From: Bacillota bacterium
GTDB lineage: Bacteria; Bacillota_C; Negativicutes; JAEYSJ01
Direction: 5' to 3'
DNA length: 22,170 bases
NCBI GenBank assembly: GCA_023434855.1
Contig: JAEYSJ010000221.1
Location: 1 to 22,170, forward strand
The notes beneath the pieces are model-generated. The model made no database searches, had not been told where the DNA came from, and saw only the letters and a list, made by a program, of their open reading frames with translations. Positions within the stretch are counted from its first letter, which is position 1; each line of letters opens with the position of its first letter. The position numbers and the translations under genes are program-made. Below are positions 7,261 through 16,689 of the stretch, one piece after another.

Positions 7261-8829
7261 ATGAAAAAATTTCGCTTTTTTTTCTTATTATTGTTTTTTG
7301 CAGTTTGTTTAATCGCCGATTCTCCAGCGGTTATGGCTGCTAAAGTAGAAGTCGTTGCGGTGCAGGGTCAGGGTGTTTCAAATGTTTTATTAAATGAATT
7401 TAGTGAAATAACGGCGAAAGTGATGCAATTCTATCAGGAGGTATACAATTTCGTTCCAACCAAATCGGTGCAAGTGATTATCGTTCCGGATGAATCGAGC
7501 TATTCACATACACTACAACTGTTTGGATATGAGCAAGACCAGGCAGTCCGTGTTGCTAAGGCATCTGCTGCTATATCTATGGGTTCAAAACAGGTTGTCA
7601 TCATCTGCGCGGACAAGAATTTAAATTATCTTTCTCGAATCAGGACAATCACACATGAAATGTTTCATCAAATCCAATGGGAACTTAAGGGGGATACTCC
7701 AGCTTACGAGTGGCTTACTGAGGGTTCAGCGAGAATGAATGAGTATCTAATGTTAGAGTGGCTGGGAAAAGGTTCTGTTGCTACACAGCGACAAAATCTG
7801 GTCAATTTACTTGTAAACGTTAAGCTTAAAGCTGAACCGTCAGACATGATCGACGGAACAAAATGGACCAGCCTGATAGAACAAAAAATGTTCCCGTATG
7901 AGGTTGCCGAGTTTATGACTCACTATTTATCGGAACAAGTGGGCAATCCGGCAATTCTTAAGTATTTTGCTTACATTGGAGAAACCGGAAGCAAAAGCCA
8001 GGCCTTTAAAAAAGCTTTTGGTATGAATCATGACCAGTTTATCAATAAATTTAAGGCTTACATGTCACAAGAAGAAAGAACTATCGGGCAAATAAAGTTT
8101 GATGTGGAAGGAGAGATTGCTCCTGAAATTGTTCAGGAGATACAAAATAATGGTAAAGTTGTTGAACAGCTCCTGCGGAGCCAGGGTTGGAGGCTAACTA
8201 TGTCCCAGCGTTATATCCTGGTTCCGAATCAGGACGCAATGTTGAAAGTTATGCGCCGGGAACTGCCAGAGATGGAAAATGAAAAGTTGTCGCAAATTGT
8301 TCAGCGAAGTACAATAGTTCCAATCAGCGGAATGAACCTTGTTTTTGATACCGGAAAACCGCCTGATTCTGAAACCCGCTTTTTTGCACCGGCTTTGTCA
8401 ATTTGCAAGGAGGCGATCACGATGACGGTCCGGCCGGCACCAGCGACTAATATTTTTTGGCTTTATGAAGGAGAAGCCAGTCTGTTGGCTGCCAAAGCAA
8501 CGGATGCAGCTGGATTAAAAAATTTCGATGTCGTTCGGCAAAACTGGATTGACGCAATTCGAAAGTCAAAGAGTTATCCATCACTTACAGAGATGAAAAA
8601 CAGCATGGTGCCTAATTTCCCTCGTTATGGTGAAAAGCTCACTCACATTACCGCAGCAGTAGCTGTAGGCTACTTATCCGAGAAAACCTCTCCTGATAGA
8701 GTAGTTGAATATTTTTGTGTGTTGCATGATTTAAATGATGGTCCGAAAGCATTTCAACAAGTGTTTGGTATGTCGCTGGAAGCCTTTAATGATGAATTCT
8801 CGTCATATCTGAAATCTCTAAGGGAATGA
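7261..8829 (+). CDS. Secreted HExxH metallopeptidase with tandem degenerate second domain
   Basis: 522 residues. Signal peptide MKKFRFFF...AVMA (cut near residue 26); GAAAGGAAG lies before the ATG. The first domain carries the gluzincin zinc site HEMFH (132-136) and downstream Glu in WLTEG (Glu154), as in Peptidase_MA-like proteins. It ends with KAFGMNHDQFINKFKAY (about 252-267). From about 285 the pattern repeats with a period near 249 residues: WLYEG (400-404) and QVFGMSLEAFNDEFSSY (about 501-517) return. The place of HEMFH reads ICKEAITM and has no histidine, so domain 2 should bind no catalytic zinc. The likely role is cell-surface or extracellular proteolysis, with domain 2 perhaps binding substrate; that role is inferred. 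Confidence 0.85.
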   Translation: MKKFRFFFLLLFFAVCLIADSPAVMAAKVEVVAVQGQGVSNVLLNEFSEITAKVMQFYQEVYNFVPTKSVQVIIVPDESSYSHTLQLFGYEQDQAVRVAKASAAISMGSKQVVIICADKNLNYLSRIRTITHEMFHQIQWELKGDTPAYEWLTEGSARMNEYLMLEWLGKGSVATQRQNLVNLLVNVKLKAEPSDMIDGTKWTSLIEQKMFPYEVAEFMTHYLSEQVGNPAILKYFAYIGETGSKSQAFKKAFGMNHDQFINKFKAYMSQEERTIGQIKFDVEGEIAPEIVQEIQNNGKVVEQLLRSQGWRLTMSQRYILVPNQDAMLKVMRRELPEMENEKLSQIVQRSTIVPISGMNLVFDTGKPPDSETRFFAPALSICKEAITMTVRPAPATNIFWLYEGEASLLAAKATDAAGLKNFDVVRQNWIDAIRKSKSYPSLTEMKNSMVPNFPRYGEKLTHITAAVAVGYLSEKTSPDRVVEYFCVLHDLNDGPKAFQQVFGMSLEAFNDEFSSYLKSLRE

Positions 8830-8945
8830 GTTTTCGGGGATGAGACTTTCAGTCGAGAAGCCGGTACAGAAACGGGTGACTTGGTTTTTCCCAGGTATTA
8901 TGAGTGATAAAATCTGTAATGATATAAATGAGGACGAGAATCCTA

Positions 8946-9349
8946 ATGAAGATTAAAAAATATGCTAAATAGTATTTCTCGTTACGCGGTCAGTTTTTTT
9001 CGCAATTGCCTTGAACCATACAGAGAACCTGAAACCCTAGAAAATTTACAACAGGAACTCAACCAACTAAATACTTTGACAGGAGCTATTTTTGTTAAAT
9101 CGGATGAATTTAATAAACCAGGTAGTACTGTATTATTGACTAATTATTATACTACTAAGAAAAGTTGGGATGAATTTTATAATATTTTTACTCAGAAGAA
9201 GTAATAAAATTTTGAGCAAGTATAGGGATATTGAATATCGTAAAGATAATTATGAGTTGTTAATTTCATATAACATTAAGGAAGAGCAACATACATTTTT
9301 GGTTAAATTAGTTTGGAAAGATCATAAAGCTGTTTTTGGTGAGGATTAA
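8946..9349 (+). pseudogene. Broken small gene, probably formerly exported
   Basis: The clearest piece is an 80-codon frame from 8962 to 9204 with ENLQQELNQLNTLTGAIF and SWDEFYNIF. Right after it, in the next frame, protein-like sequence continues (SKYRDIEYRKDNYELL to FGED) to TAA at 9347-9349; removing one T from the T5 run at 9185-9189 would join the two. Upstream, ATG 8946 reads MKIKKYAK then stops, but in the -1 frame it continues as a hydrophobic VFLVTRSVFFAIAL, like a signal sequence. At least two frame breaks are needed, so this is most likely a decayed gene. I do not recognise the family. The alternative is that 8962-9204 is a real 80-residue protein. Confidence 0.5.
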
Positions 9350-9404
9350 CTTGTGATTTTATGAAGAATGAAGAAAACGAAATTATTAAGGGAGATAGGA
9401 AAAC

Positions 9405-10238
9405 ATGTATTTGGAAATTAGTGAAATCTACAAATGGAGTAAGCAAATAATAATTCTTTTATTTCTGTTTGTTATACCAATAGCTTGGTCATCATCAAGT
9501 TGTAGTGCTTCTAACATGATGACAACAGAAGTAAAACAGGAACAAAGTTTAGATTTTGACAAAGTACTCGTCAAAAAGGTTCTTTTGGAAGATGGCTATT
9601 CAAATGAAGAGGCGGATAAAAAAATTCAATCTATTTACGATTGGTACGATGATAGACTGTACGATGTGATTAATGCTTATGTAAGAGATCGGACAATATT
9701 AGATAATATTAATGTACAGGGTGTGACTATGAGGGTACTTATAGAAAGGCGCAAATATAACTTCTGGGACGCACTTTATATGTTAAATGAAACTATTTCA
9801 AATCCGCGGTTAGCGCCGTTATTAAGACTCCCGCTCATAACAGAAGAAACATATAATGGAGAAAAGAAAACAGAGGATAAGTCAGGAAAGAATAAATTTA
9901 AACAAGTTAGTTTTCTCAGATTTGATAAGGTTTTGGCCAAAAAGCAAATGCTTGCTGACCGTCCGACACGAACGGACGTAGATGCGTTGATTTGGGCATT
10001 AACCAGAGCAGATGCTAAGCTGCAAAAAGTCGTTGATGATTATTTGGCTAAAGGGGAAATCACAGATGATTTTAATTGGGAAGGCATGACAATACCAATC
10101 ATCATGGCATGGCAGGGGAATACTTTTTGGGATGCGCTATTTAGCATGGATGTATATATAGAAAATCCTGGATCAGCTAGGGTAGATAGGGAAAATTTGG
10201 ATAAAAATCCACTGATGATTTTACTTAAACGTTATTAA
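9405..10238 (+). CDS. Exported protein with two copies of one domain
   Basis: 277 residues. The hydrophobic segment at about 15-28 followed by SSSSCSASN suggests a signal peptide or anchor; GGGAGATAGG precedes the ATG. Two homologous domains follow: residues 49-134 (LDFDKVLVKKVLLEDG to FWDALYMLNETISNP) and 171-255 (LRFDKVLAKKQMLADR to FWDALFSMDVYIENP), offset by about 121. Each ends with a GxTM segment, a basic or aromatic stretch, then NxFWDAL. The linker (about 147-168) is Lys- and Glu-rich. I do not recognise the domain and see no catalytic motif. It stands among other exported or decayed genes and could be a surface-binding protein. Confidence 0.75.
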   Translation: MYLEISEIYKWSKQIIILLFLFVIPIAWSSSSCSASNMMTTEVKQEQSLDFDKVLVKKVLLEDGYSNEEADKKIQSIYDWYDDRLYDVINAYVRDRTILDNINVQGVTMRVLIERRKYNFWDALYMLNETISNPRLAPLLRLPLITEETYNGEKKTEDKSGKNKFKQVSFLRFDKVLAKKQMLADRPTRTDVDALIWALTRADAKLQKVVDDYLAKGEITDDFNWEGMTIPIIMAWQGNTFWDALFSMDVYIENPGSARVDRENLDKNPLMILLKRY

Positions 10239-10338
10239 TTCGAAAGCGTAAAATTGTAGATGTGGGCGGCTAGGCATTTTAGCAGGTCCGAATTGGAAAT
10301 ATATCTTGGAAAACGTCATATAAAGTCATAATTTGATT

Positions 10339-10418
10339 GTGGGTTTATTGATTATATAATATAATAAACTCACAACTCGTTTATGAGTTTATAATTTTCC
10401 TGTGTTTTATACTCATAA
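10339..10418 (+). promoter_or_regulatory. Leader with four alternating complementary arms
   Basis: Arm A GTGGGTTTATT (10339-10349) pairs with B AATAAACTCAC (10363-10373), with one G-U. B also pairs with C (ATAAACTCA 10364-10372 with TGAGTTTAT 10384-10392), and C also pairs with D (TTATGAGT 10381-10388 with ACTCATAA 10411-10418). Mutually exclusive stems like these are the geometry of an attenuator, but no T-run follows C:D and the sequence is AT-rich. It lies upstream of the gene at 10457. Stacked operator half-sites are an alternative. Confidence 0.35.
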
Positions 10419-10456
10419 TAGTTATGTGATTATATTTGTCGGCGAGGTACATAATC

Positions 10457-10978
10457 ATGTTTGTTGAAAAACGGAAGAATGGAACATTCTATTTAAAAAA
10501 AAGCGTTTATAATCCGGAAACAAAACAACCCAGGAATACATCGATCTATCTTGGATCAAATCCCATCCAGGCTAAGGAAAAGCTGAAATTGCTTACGGAT
10601 GATTCAACTATCCTGCAACAAATACCTGATTGCCAGCTATATGAGATTGAACTTAATACGGCGGTTAAGGAACTGCAAAAACTAAATGGATTCCAGACAG
10701 AGGGTGTAAAAGGACTTATAAAAGACTACTTACATGAGCTTCTAAATGCGAGACAGTTTATGATTGCGGCGCAGGATGGATTTGTTGTTGCTACCGCCGA
10801 TTGTCCGGGCTGCCGCTTTAAAAAGGGAAATCACTGCTGCCATTTTCAACAGGATTTTACGAGTGGGTCCGGCAGGTATAAAGACGGGAAATTGGTTCGG
10901 TGTGTTGCCTCTGAACCAGGAAAAAACGAACTGACTAGAGGCATAATAAAGCTTCCCTGTGATTTTAGAGAGCAATAG
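10457..10978 (+). CDS. Conserved-looking hypothetical protein with Cys-rich cluster
   Basis: 173 residues from the ATG at 10457; GGCGAGG lies upstream, and the frame also has a TTG 21 nt earlier. The N-terminus (MFVEKRKNGTFYLKKSVYNP) is basic and beta-rich and ends in a YLGSNP motif, somewhat like the first domain of some transposases and DNA-binding proteins. The second half has a cysteine/histidine group DCPGCRFKKGNHCCHF and later VRC and LPC, suggesting a metal or Fe-S site. No signal peptide. A strong terminator follows 8 nt after the stop, so it looks like a single-gene unit. I do not recognise the family. Confidence 0.65.
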   Translation: MFVEKRKNGTFYLKKSVYNPETKQPRNTSIYLGSNPIQAKEKLKLLTDDSTILQQIPDCQLYEIELNTAVKELQKLNGFQTEGVKGLIKDYLHELLNARQFMIAAQDGFVVATADCPGCRFKKGNHCCHFQQDFTSGSGRYKDGKLVRCVASEPGKNELTRGIIKLPCDFREQ

Positions 10979-10986
10979 AGTTTCTA

Positions 10987-11029
10987 AAGCAGCCATCCGG
11001 CAGTATACCGCCAGATGGCTGCTTGTTTT
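10987..11029 (+). terminator. Intrinsic terminator of the Cys-rich gene
   Basis: Perfect 11-bp stem AAGCAGCCATC (10987-10997) with GATGGCTGCTT (11014-11024), 16-nt loop, then GTTTTA. It lies immediately before the truncated AAA+ gene, and one possible ATG for that gene (11015) is inside the stem. Confidence 0.85.
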
Positions 11030-11455
11030 ATGCTGATTTATATCCTAAGTATTGTCAAAGCCATGGAAGATCATAAAGAAGAGTTGATTTTAATTCTTGC
11101 GGGCTATCAAAAGGAAATGGAGAACTTTTTACAAACTAACCCCGGACTGCGCTCCCGTTTTCCTATTCATATCGATTTTCCTGACTATAACCAGCATGAG
11201 CTGCTGCAGATAGCTGAGCAAATGTGCGCTAAACGACAATACCGGCTAGCTGCCGATTCAAAAATTGCCTTAGTAAGAATACTAAATTCCCCAACAAATG
11301 ACGGCGAAGATAATTTCGGTAATGCCCGGGCTGTTCGCAATATTATTGAAAAGGCTATCCGTCGACAGGCTGTGCGTTTAATAGCCAAAGCCAGCACTAC
11401 CAGAGAAGAATTAATTATTCTTGAACACAGTGATTTGACGGAGGTGAAAGAATGA
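11015..11455 (+). pseudogene. SpoVK/CbbX-type AAA+ ATPase, 3' remnant
   Basis: Family-like sequence begins abruptly at about 11051 (IVKAMEDHKEELILILAGYQ) and covers only the end of the AAA+ core: the sensor-1 strand LILAGY, the arginine-finger region NPGLRSRF, HIDFPDY, and the C-terminal lid helices with FGNARAVRN. Walker A, Walker B and the whole first half are missing. SpoVK/CbbX proteins are usually near 300 residues, whereas about 135 remain. The in-frame ATG at 11015 lies within the preceding terminator and has no ribosome binding site. The end overlaps the GTPase start (ATGA). I read it as a 5' truncated gene; translation of the stub could still help couple the next gene. Confidence 0.75.
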
Positions 11456-12057
11456 GGGAATTTGTTATTGTTGGACGGCCGAATTCCGGTAAAACCATGT
11501 TTACCCTCAATTTTGCCCATTTCTTAGGTAATAAGACTGTTGACGTTACCTTCCGTACATATGATGGTTTGATTACCTGCAGGCATTTTTCGATCGAAGA
11601 AGCCAAAAGAGAATTCTGCGGCATGGTCTTGCATAAGACCCGCTCATTGCAATCAATCGTACTAAAAATTTCTCTCGGTAAAACCATGATCAACTTTAAG
11701 CTGACTGATACCTGCGGTATTACCGAGAAAATTCATAATGATGAAGCTATTAGGCGTGGTATGGCTCAAACCCTCAGTTTGATGCGCAGCGCCGATTTTA
11801 TTTTACATGTTGTGGACTTAGCGTGGGTTTCAAAGGAATATCTGCATAGCTTAAATAATATTGACAAGGAAATATATAACTACGGTTTAGCCCGTCATAG
11901 CTATTTGCTATTGGCGAACAAGATTGACCTGCCGGCGGCTAAAGAAAATATGACAAAATTAACGGCAATTTTCCCCAAAGCGAACATTGTCCCTGTGTCA
12001 GGACTGCATTCTCAGGGATTTAAAGAGGTGAAAAGTTGTGTGGCCCGCAATATATGA
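11452..12057 (+). CDS. Small GTPase (TRAFAC class)
   Basis: 201 residues with the G motifs in order: G1 GRPNSGKT (8-15), G3 DTCG (86-89), G4 NKID (156-159), and a G5-like VSG (182-184). It overlaps the AAA+ remnant by 4 bp (ATGA), and its 3' end overlaps the membrane-protein gene by 20 nt, so translation is probably coupled. It has no second domain to mark it as Era, Der, Obg or HflX, and is short for those families. The role is unknown. Its link with an AAA+ ATPase and a membrane protein suggests a membrane-related complex, which is inference from context. Confidence 0.8.
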   Translation: MREFVIVGRPNSGKTMFTLNFAHFLGNKTVDVTFRTYDGLITCRHFSIEEAKREFCGMVLHKTRSLQSIVLKISLGKTMINFKLTDTCGITEKIHNDEAIRRGMAQTLSLMRSADFILHVVDLAWVSKEYLHSLNNIDKEIYNYGLARHSYLLLANKIDLPAAKENMTKLTAIFPKANIVPVSGLHSQGFKEVKSCVARNI

Positions 12058-12625
12058 ATTTGTCCGGCTAGTCATAGCCGTTATTTTTTGTGCTGCAGCA
12101 GTTAAGCTGTCAGATGATTTTTTGGATAAAGATCTTGACAGACATTCAGGACAGACAAATTGGGCGGAAACATTGGGTCATGGTACAATGTTTTACGCTA
12201 TACTTCTGATAGTATTCGCTGCCGGCATAAACGCTCCTGTCAGTTTGTCTTTATTTCTTAGCAGCTATATTATCGGTATGTTCAATGACTTGAGAAGCTT
12301 TTTTCCAAGTAAACTGACCGGCTTTCAGGAATCTGTATTGATATTTATAATTGGGTCCGTCATTTTTGGCTGGCAGTTAATGCTGTTTTCATTATTATTT
12401 ATGTTTTCGGTACAGTTATTTGACGATTGTGTTGACGTTCATACTGATATTTTAGCCGGAAACCGTAACTTTGCTCACCGGTTCGGTATTGTCGAGTGTT
12501 TGTTGTTTGGCATTATGAATTTACTGATATCCTGGTGGCTGAATGAGCAATTGTTCCTGCCGGTTTTTTGCGGTACCGCCATTTTTTATGCAAGTATGTT
12601 GTTTTTTCAGGAGGCGAGGGTATAA
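12038..12625 (+). CDS. UbiA-like membrane protein, short
   Basis: 195 residues with several hydrophobic segments (about 10-22, 51-66, 70-84, 99-127, 152-168, 173-189). Two acidic motifs stand at helix ends: DDFLDKDLD (26-34) and DDCVDVHTD (129-137). These resemble the two Asp-rich motifs with which UbiA prenyltransferases bind Mg-diphosphate. UbiA enzymes usually have about 280-300 residues and nine helices, so this is a reduced or distant member. GTG start at 12038, with AGAGGTG 8 nt upstream, inside the end of the GTPase gene. The stop overlaps the next start (TAATG). Prenyl transfer is possible but unproven. Confidence 0.6.
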   Translation: MWPAIYEFVRLVIAVIFCAAAVKLSDDFLDKDLDRHSGQTNWAETLGHGTMFYAILLIVFAAGINAPVSLSLFLSSYIIGMFNDLRSFFPSKLTGFQESVLIFIIGSVIFGWQLMLFSLLFMFSVQLFDDCVDVHTDILAGNRNFAHRFGIVECLLFGIMNLLISWWLNEQLFLPVFCGTAIFYASMLFFQEARV

Positions 12626-12825
12626 TGCTTTATGTAATAACATTCCTGGCAATATTTTTTGCAGGTTTTATATCAGGTAAATACTATGGCATGAAGGCTG
12701 GTTATCAGGAAGGTCAGTCAGCTGCGTCTTTATTGTTGAGACAACAGTCAATGGAACAAGGGTATTGCGTTTTATGCCATGTTCAGCAGAGTATGTGTCC
12801 CGAAGCAAATAACGAGGGGCAGTAG
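12625..12825 (+). CDS. Small membrane-anchored Cys-motif protein
   Basis: 66 residues. One N-terminal membrane segment (LYVITFLAIFFAGFISG) precedes a Gly/Gln-rich stretch and a C-terminal CVLCHVQQSMC with a CxxC plus third Cys, suitable for metal or disulfide chemistry. The ATG at 12625 overlaps the preceding stop by one base and has AGGAGG upstream, so translation is coupled; the longer reading from 12568 has no such support. I do not recognise the family. Confidence 0.65.
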   Translation: MLYVITFLAIFFAGFISGKYYGMKAGYQEGQSAASLLLRQQSMEQGYCVLCHVQQSMCPEANNEGQ

Positions 12826-12875
12826 TCGTTCTTTACGTTTGGGATAAAATTCGGTATGCTGTAAATGGATATTTA

Positions 12876-12884
12876 TGATATAAT
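12876..12884 (+). promoter_or_regulatory. Extended -10 promoter for lspA-rluD-pyrR
   Basis: TGATATAAT is a perfect extended -10 (TGn-TATAAT), 39 nt before the lspA start. No good -35 is visible at 16-18 bp, as is common for extended -10 promoters. Confidence 0.6.
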
Positions 12885-12923
12885 TAGCAATACCTTGTAT
12901 AGGAAGGATAGGAGAGAGTATTA

Positions 12924-13371
12924 GTGCCGATATTATTATTAGCAGTAACCATAGTTATTGCCGACCAATATTCAAAATACTATTTACAGACACATATGCT
13001 GCCAGGAGAATCCATTCCAGTATTTGAAAACGTTTTTCATATTACCTATGTGCTAAATCCCGGAGCTGCTTTTGGTATACTTCAACACTACACCGGATTT
13101 TTTGTATTGGTGGCGATAATAATGTTGGCAGGAGCAATTTATTTTTATCCCAAAATACCTGCCGGTTACACTATGATGCGTTTTGGTGTTTGGCTGATGA
13201 TAGGCGGAGCTTTTGGCAATCTGGTTGACCGGGTAAAAACCGGTTATGTAGTAGATTTTCTCGATTTTCGCATCTGGCCGGTATTTAATATCGCCGATAT
13301 TGCCATTGTTACAGGTGTCTGTTGCATATTGTTTAATATAGTATTTTTAACCCATAAAGAGGATGAGCAAA

Positions 13372-13379
<8 letters not shown>
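12924..13379 (+). CDS. lspA: Lipoprotein signal peptidase (signal peptidase II)
   Basis: 151 residues with four membrane segments. LspA removes the signal peptide of diacylglyceryl-modified prolipoproteins in the cytoplasmic membrane. Family motifs are present: ADQYSK (13-18), NPGAAFG (45-51), GNLVDR (98-103), and the two catalytic aspartates in YVVDFLDF (Asp111) and FNIAD (Asp125). GTG start with GGAGAG upstream. The length fits the family. Its 3' end overlaps rluD, and an extended -10 promoter lies just upstream. Confidence 0.96.
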
Positions 13380-14862
<1,483 letters not shown>

Positions 14863-14863
<1 letters not shown>

Positions 14864-14900
14864 AAAATATAAACCGTCCGAACTGACGGTTTATATTTTT
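14863..14900. terminator. Two-way terminator between pyrR and rqcH
   Basis: Perfect 16-bp stem, AAAAATATAAACCGTC (14863-14878) with GACGGTTTATATTTTT (14885-14900), and a 6-nt loop. The A and T ends serve as the U-tract in each direction. The pyrR stop ends at 14863, and the rqcH stop (14891-14893) lies inside the stem. Confidence 0.92.
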
Positions 14901-16639
14901 ATCAAACTGTGTATTAAGTTTTCATCAGGTGTTACAAAGATAGTATTTTGGTGTTCATAGATGACAAAACCAGGTTTGGCTCCAGAGGGCTTTTTTACAT
15001 TTCGCCGCTGCGTATAGTCTACGGGTATATTAGCCGATTGTCTCGCTTTGCTGAAAAATGCTGCTAAATTGGCGGCGGACATTATGGCAGACTGGGATGG
15101 ATGTTGAGAATTAGTTCGTAAGATTACGTGCGCTCCGGGGATATCTTTGGTATGAAACCAAAAATCATCAGGCCTTGCATGTTTGAATGTTACCAAGTCA
15201 TTTTGCTTATTGTTTTTTCCCACAAGTATAGTAAACCCATCAGCTGTAATTGTCGTTAAAGGCACCGAAGGCTGAATCGTTAAACGTCGTTTATGTGGTT
15301 CGTTTATGTATCCGGCTGTCACTAGTTCTTGACGAATTTCCGCAATCTCGGCAGATGTGGCGGCATACCCTAAGGCGACATTTATGCTATCAAGATACTT
15401 GATTTCCTGATTACATTTCTCTAATTGCTCCCACAATAAATTTTGCGCACGCTTAAGTTTATTATATTTGGTATAATACCGCTGGGCATTTTCCAAGGGT
15501 GACAGTAATGGGTCAAGACCGATTGTTAAACAGCTATCTTCAGGCTGCTCACTAAATAAATCAGGCAAAGTAACCTGTGGTGTCCGAGCCGGGATGTTGT
15601 AAAGATTAGCCATTAAAATATCGGCGTACTTCCGCAGTTCATCAGCTAATTCGGCTTCTTCCCGTTCCTGGGAAAGGGTAAGCTGTTTACGCTGCAAGCG
15701 AGCAAGTTCGGCAGATAGTATCTTTTTTAGAAGATCTTTGTCAGGCTGGTGCTGTACTCCCTTAAGTTTGGTGGCAAATTCCACGGCTTCACTCATGGTG
15801 GCAAAAATACGGCTGGTATATTGCTGCAAATGTTCCAGCTTATAAGCTGCAATGCCCACTAGACGGTTATTGTCATCAAAAACTACTGTCGGCATGCTTG
15901 TTCCTTCTTTTAGTGGCTGAATAATACTATCCATCGCTTCCTGTAAAGCATTAAAATCGGCATTATCCAGCGATTCTATAGCAATATTTGGCGGTAAACC
16001 TGCCCGCCAGGCTATTTCTTTAGCTGTTACCGGACCAATGCCAATGCTGTTGTTAATTATTATCTTGCTCAATTGACCTGTTAAGCCATCAAAGGTCTTT
16101 AGCAAATCAATAGCCGGAGTAGTTAACAGATTAATTCTGGACTGTCCGGGTGGATCGTTGTAAGTTCTGCCTGGTAGTATCTGACGGACCCGGCTGATTT
16201 TGTCGCCAACCCGTTTAATAGCATCAATAATAGTATTATCATGCATAAAAATTATGTTACTATGTTTACCCATCAGTTCTACAACCAGACTTTTTGTCAG
16301 GATATTTCCTTGTTCGCCGCGGATATCAATATCTATTTTTACTATCCGGTCTAAATTATGCTGGCAGATTTGTCCGATGCGGCCATCTTCCAAATGTTTT
16401 CTGAGCAGCATGCAAAATGACGGTGGAACAGGAGGATTCTCCGGCGTTGCTGCAGCAAGATGAATACATGGCTGTTCAGGATTGACGGAAATGAGAAGCC
16501 GTAAGTTTTCGTTATACTGCCTTATCCAAAAAATTAATGTATATTTATCAATCTGAAATATTTTATCAATTCGTCCCCCAACCAGTCTGGTATGTAACTC
16601 CGTTACCAATGGGGACATGGAAAAACCATCCAGACTCAT
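14891..16639 (-). CDS. rqcH: RqcH / NFACT-family ribosome quality control factor
   Basis: 582 residues. RqcH (formerly FbpA, Rqc2/NEMF homologue) binds stalled 50S-peptidyl-tRNA and directs C-terminal alanine tailing for degradation. The NFACT-N domain contains the conserved Asp97-Arg98 pair (NLDRI) and ELMGKHSNIIF. HhH and coiled-coil middle regions follow (about 180-430), then NFACT-R with DDFWFHTKDIPGAHVILR. Start ATG at 16639 has TAGGAGG upstream. The gene converges on pyrR and diverges from the calcium ATPase. A likely promoter lies inside the copy-2 structured element. Confidence 0.95.
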   Translation of the reverse strand: MSLDGFSMSPLVTELHTRLVGGRIDKIFQIDKYTLIFWIRQYNENLRLLISVNPEQPCIHLAAATPENPPVPPSFCMLLRKHLEDGRIGQICQHNLDRIVKIDIDIRGEQGNILTKSLVVELMGKHSNIIFMHDNTIIDAIKRVGDKISRVRQILPGRTYNDPPGQSRINLLTTPAIDLLKTFDGLTGQLSKIIINNSIGIGPVTAKEIAWRAGLPPNIAIESLDNADFNALQEAMDSIIQPLKEGTSMPTVVFDDNNRLVGIAAYKLEHLQQYTSRIFATMSEAVEFATKLKGVQHQPDKDLLKKILSAELARLQRKQLTLSQEREEAELADELRKYADILMANLYNIPARTPQVTLPDLFSEQPEDSCLTIGLDPLLSPLENAQRYYTKYNKLKRAQNLLWEQLEKCNQEIKYLDSINVALGYAATSAEIAEIRQELVTAGYINEPHKRRLTIQPSVPLTTITADGFTILVGKNNKQNDLVTFKHARPDDFWFHTKDIPGAHVILRTNSQHPSQSAIMSAANLAAFFSKARQSANIPVDYTQRRNVKKPSGAKPGFVIYEHQNTIFVTPDENLIHSLIKI

Positions 16640-16689
16640 TGCCTATCCTCCTATCTGCCTTGCCGAAAGGACAATCTTAGCCACTAGCA

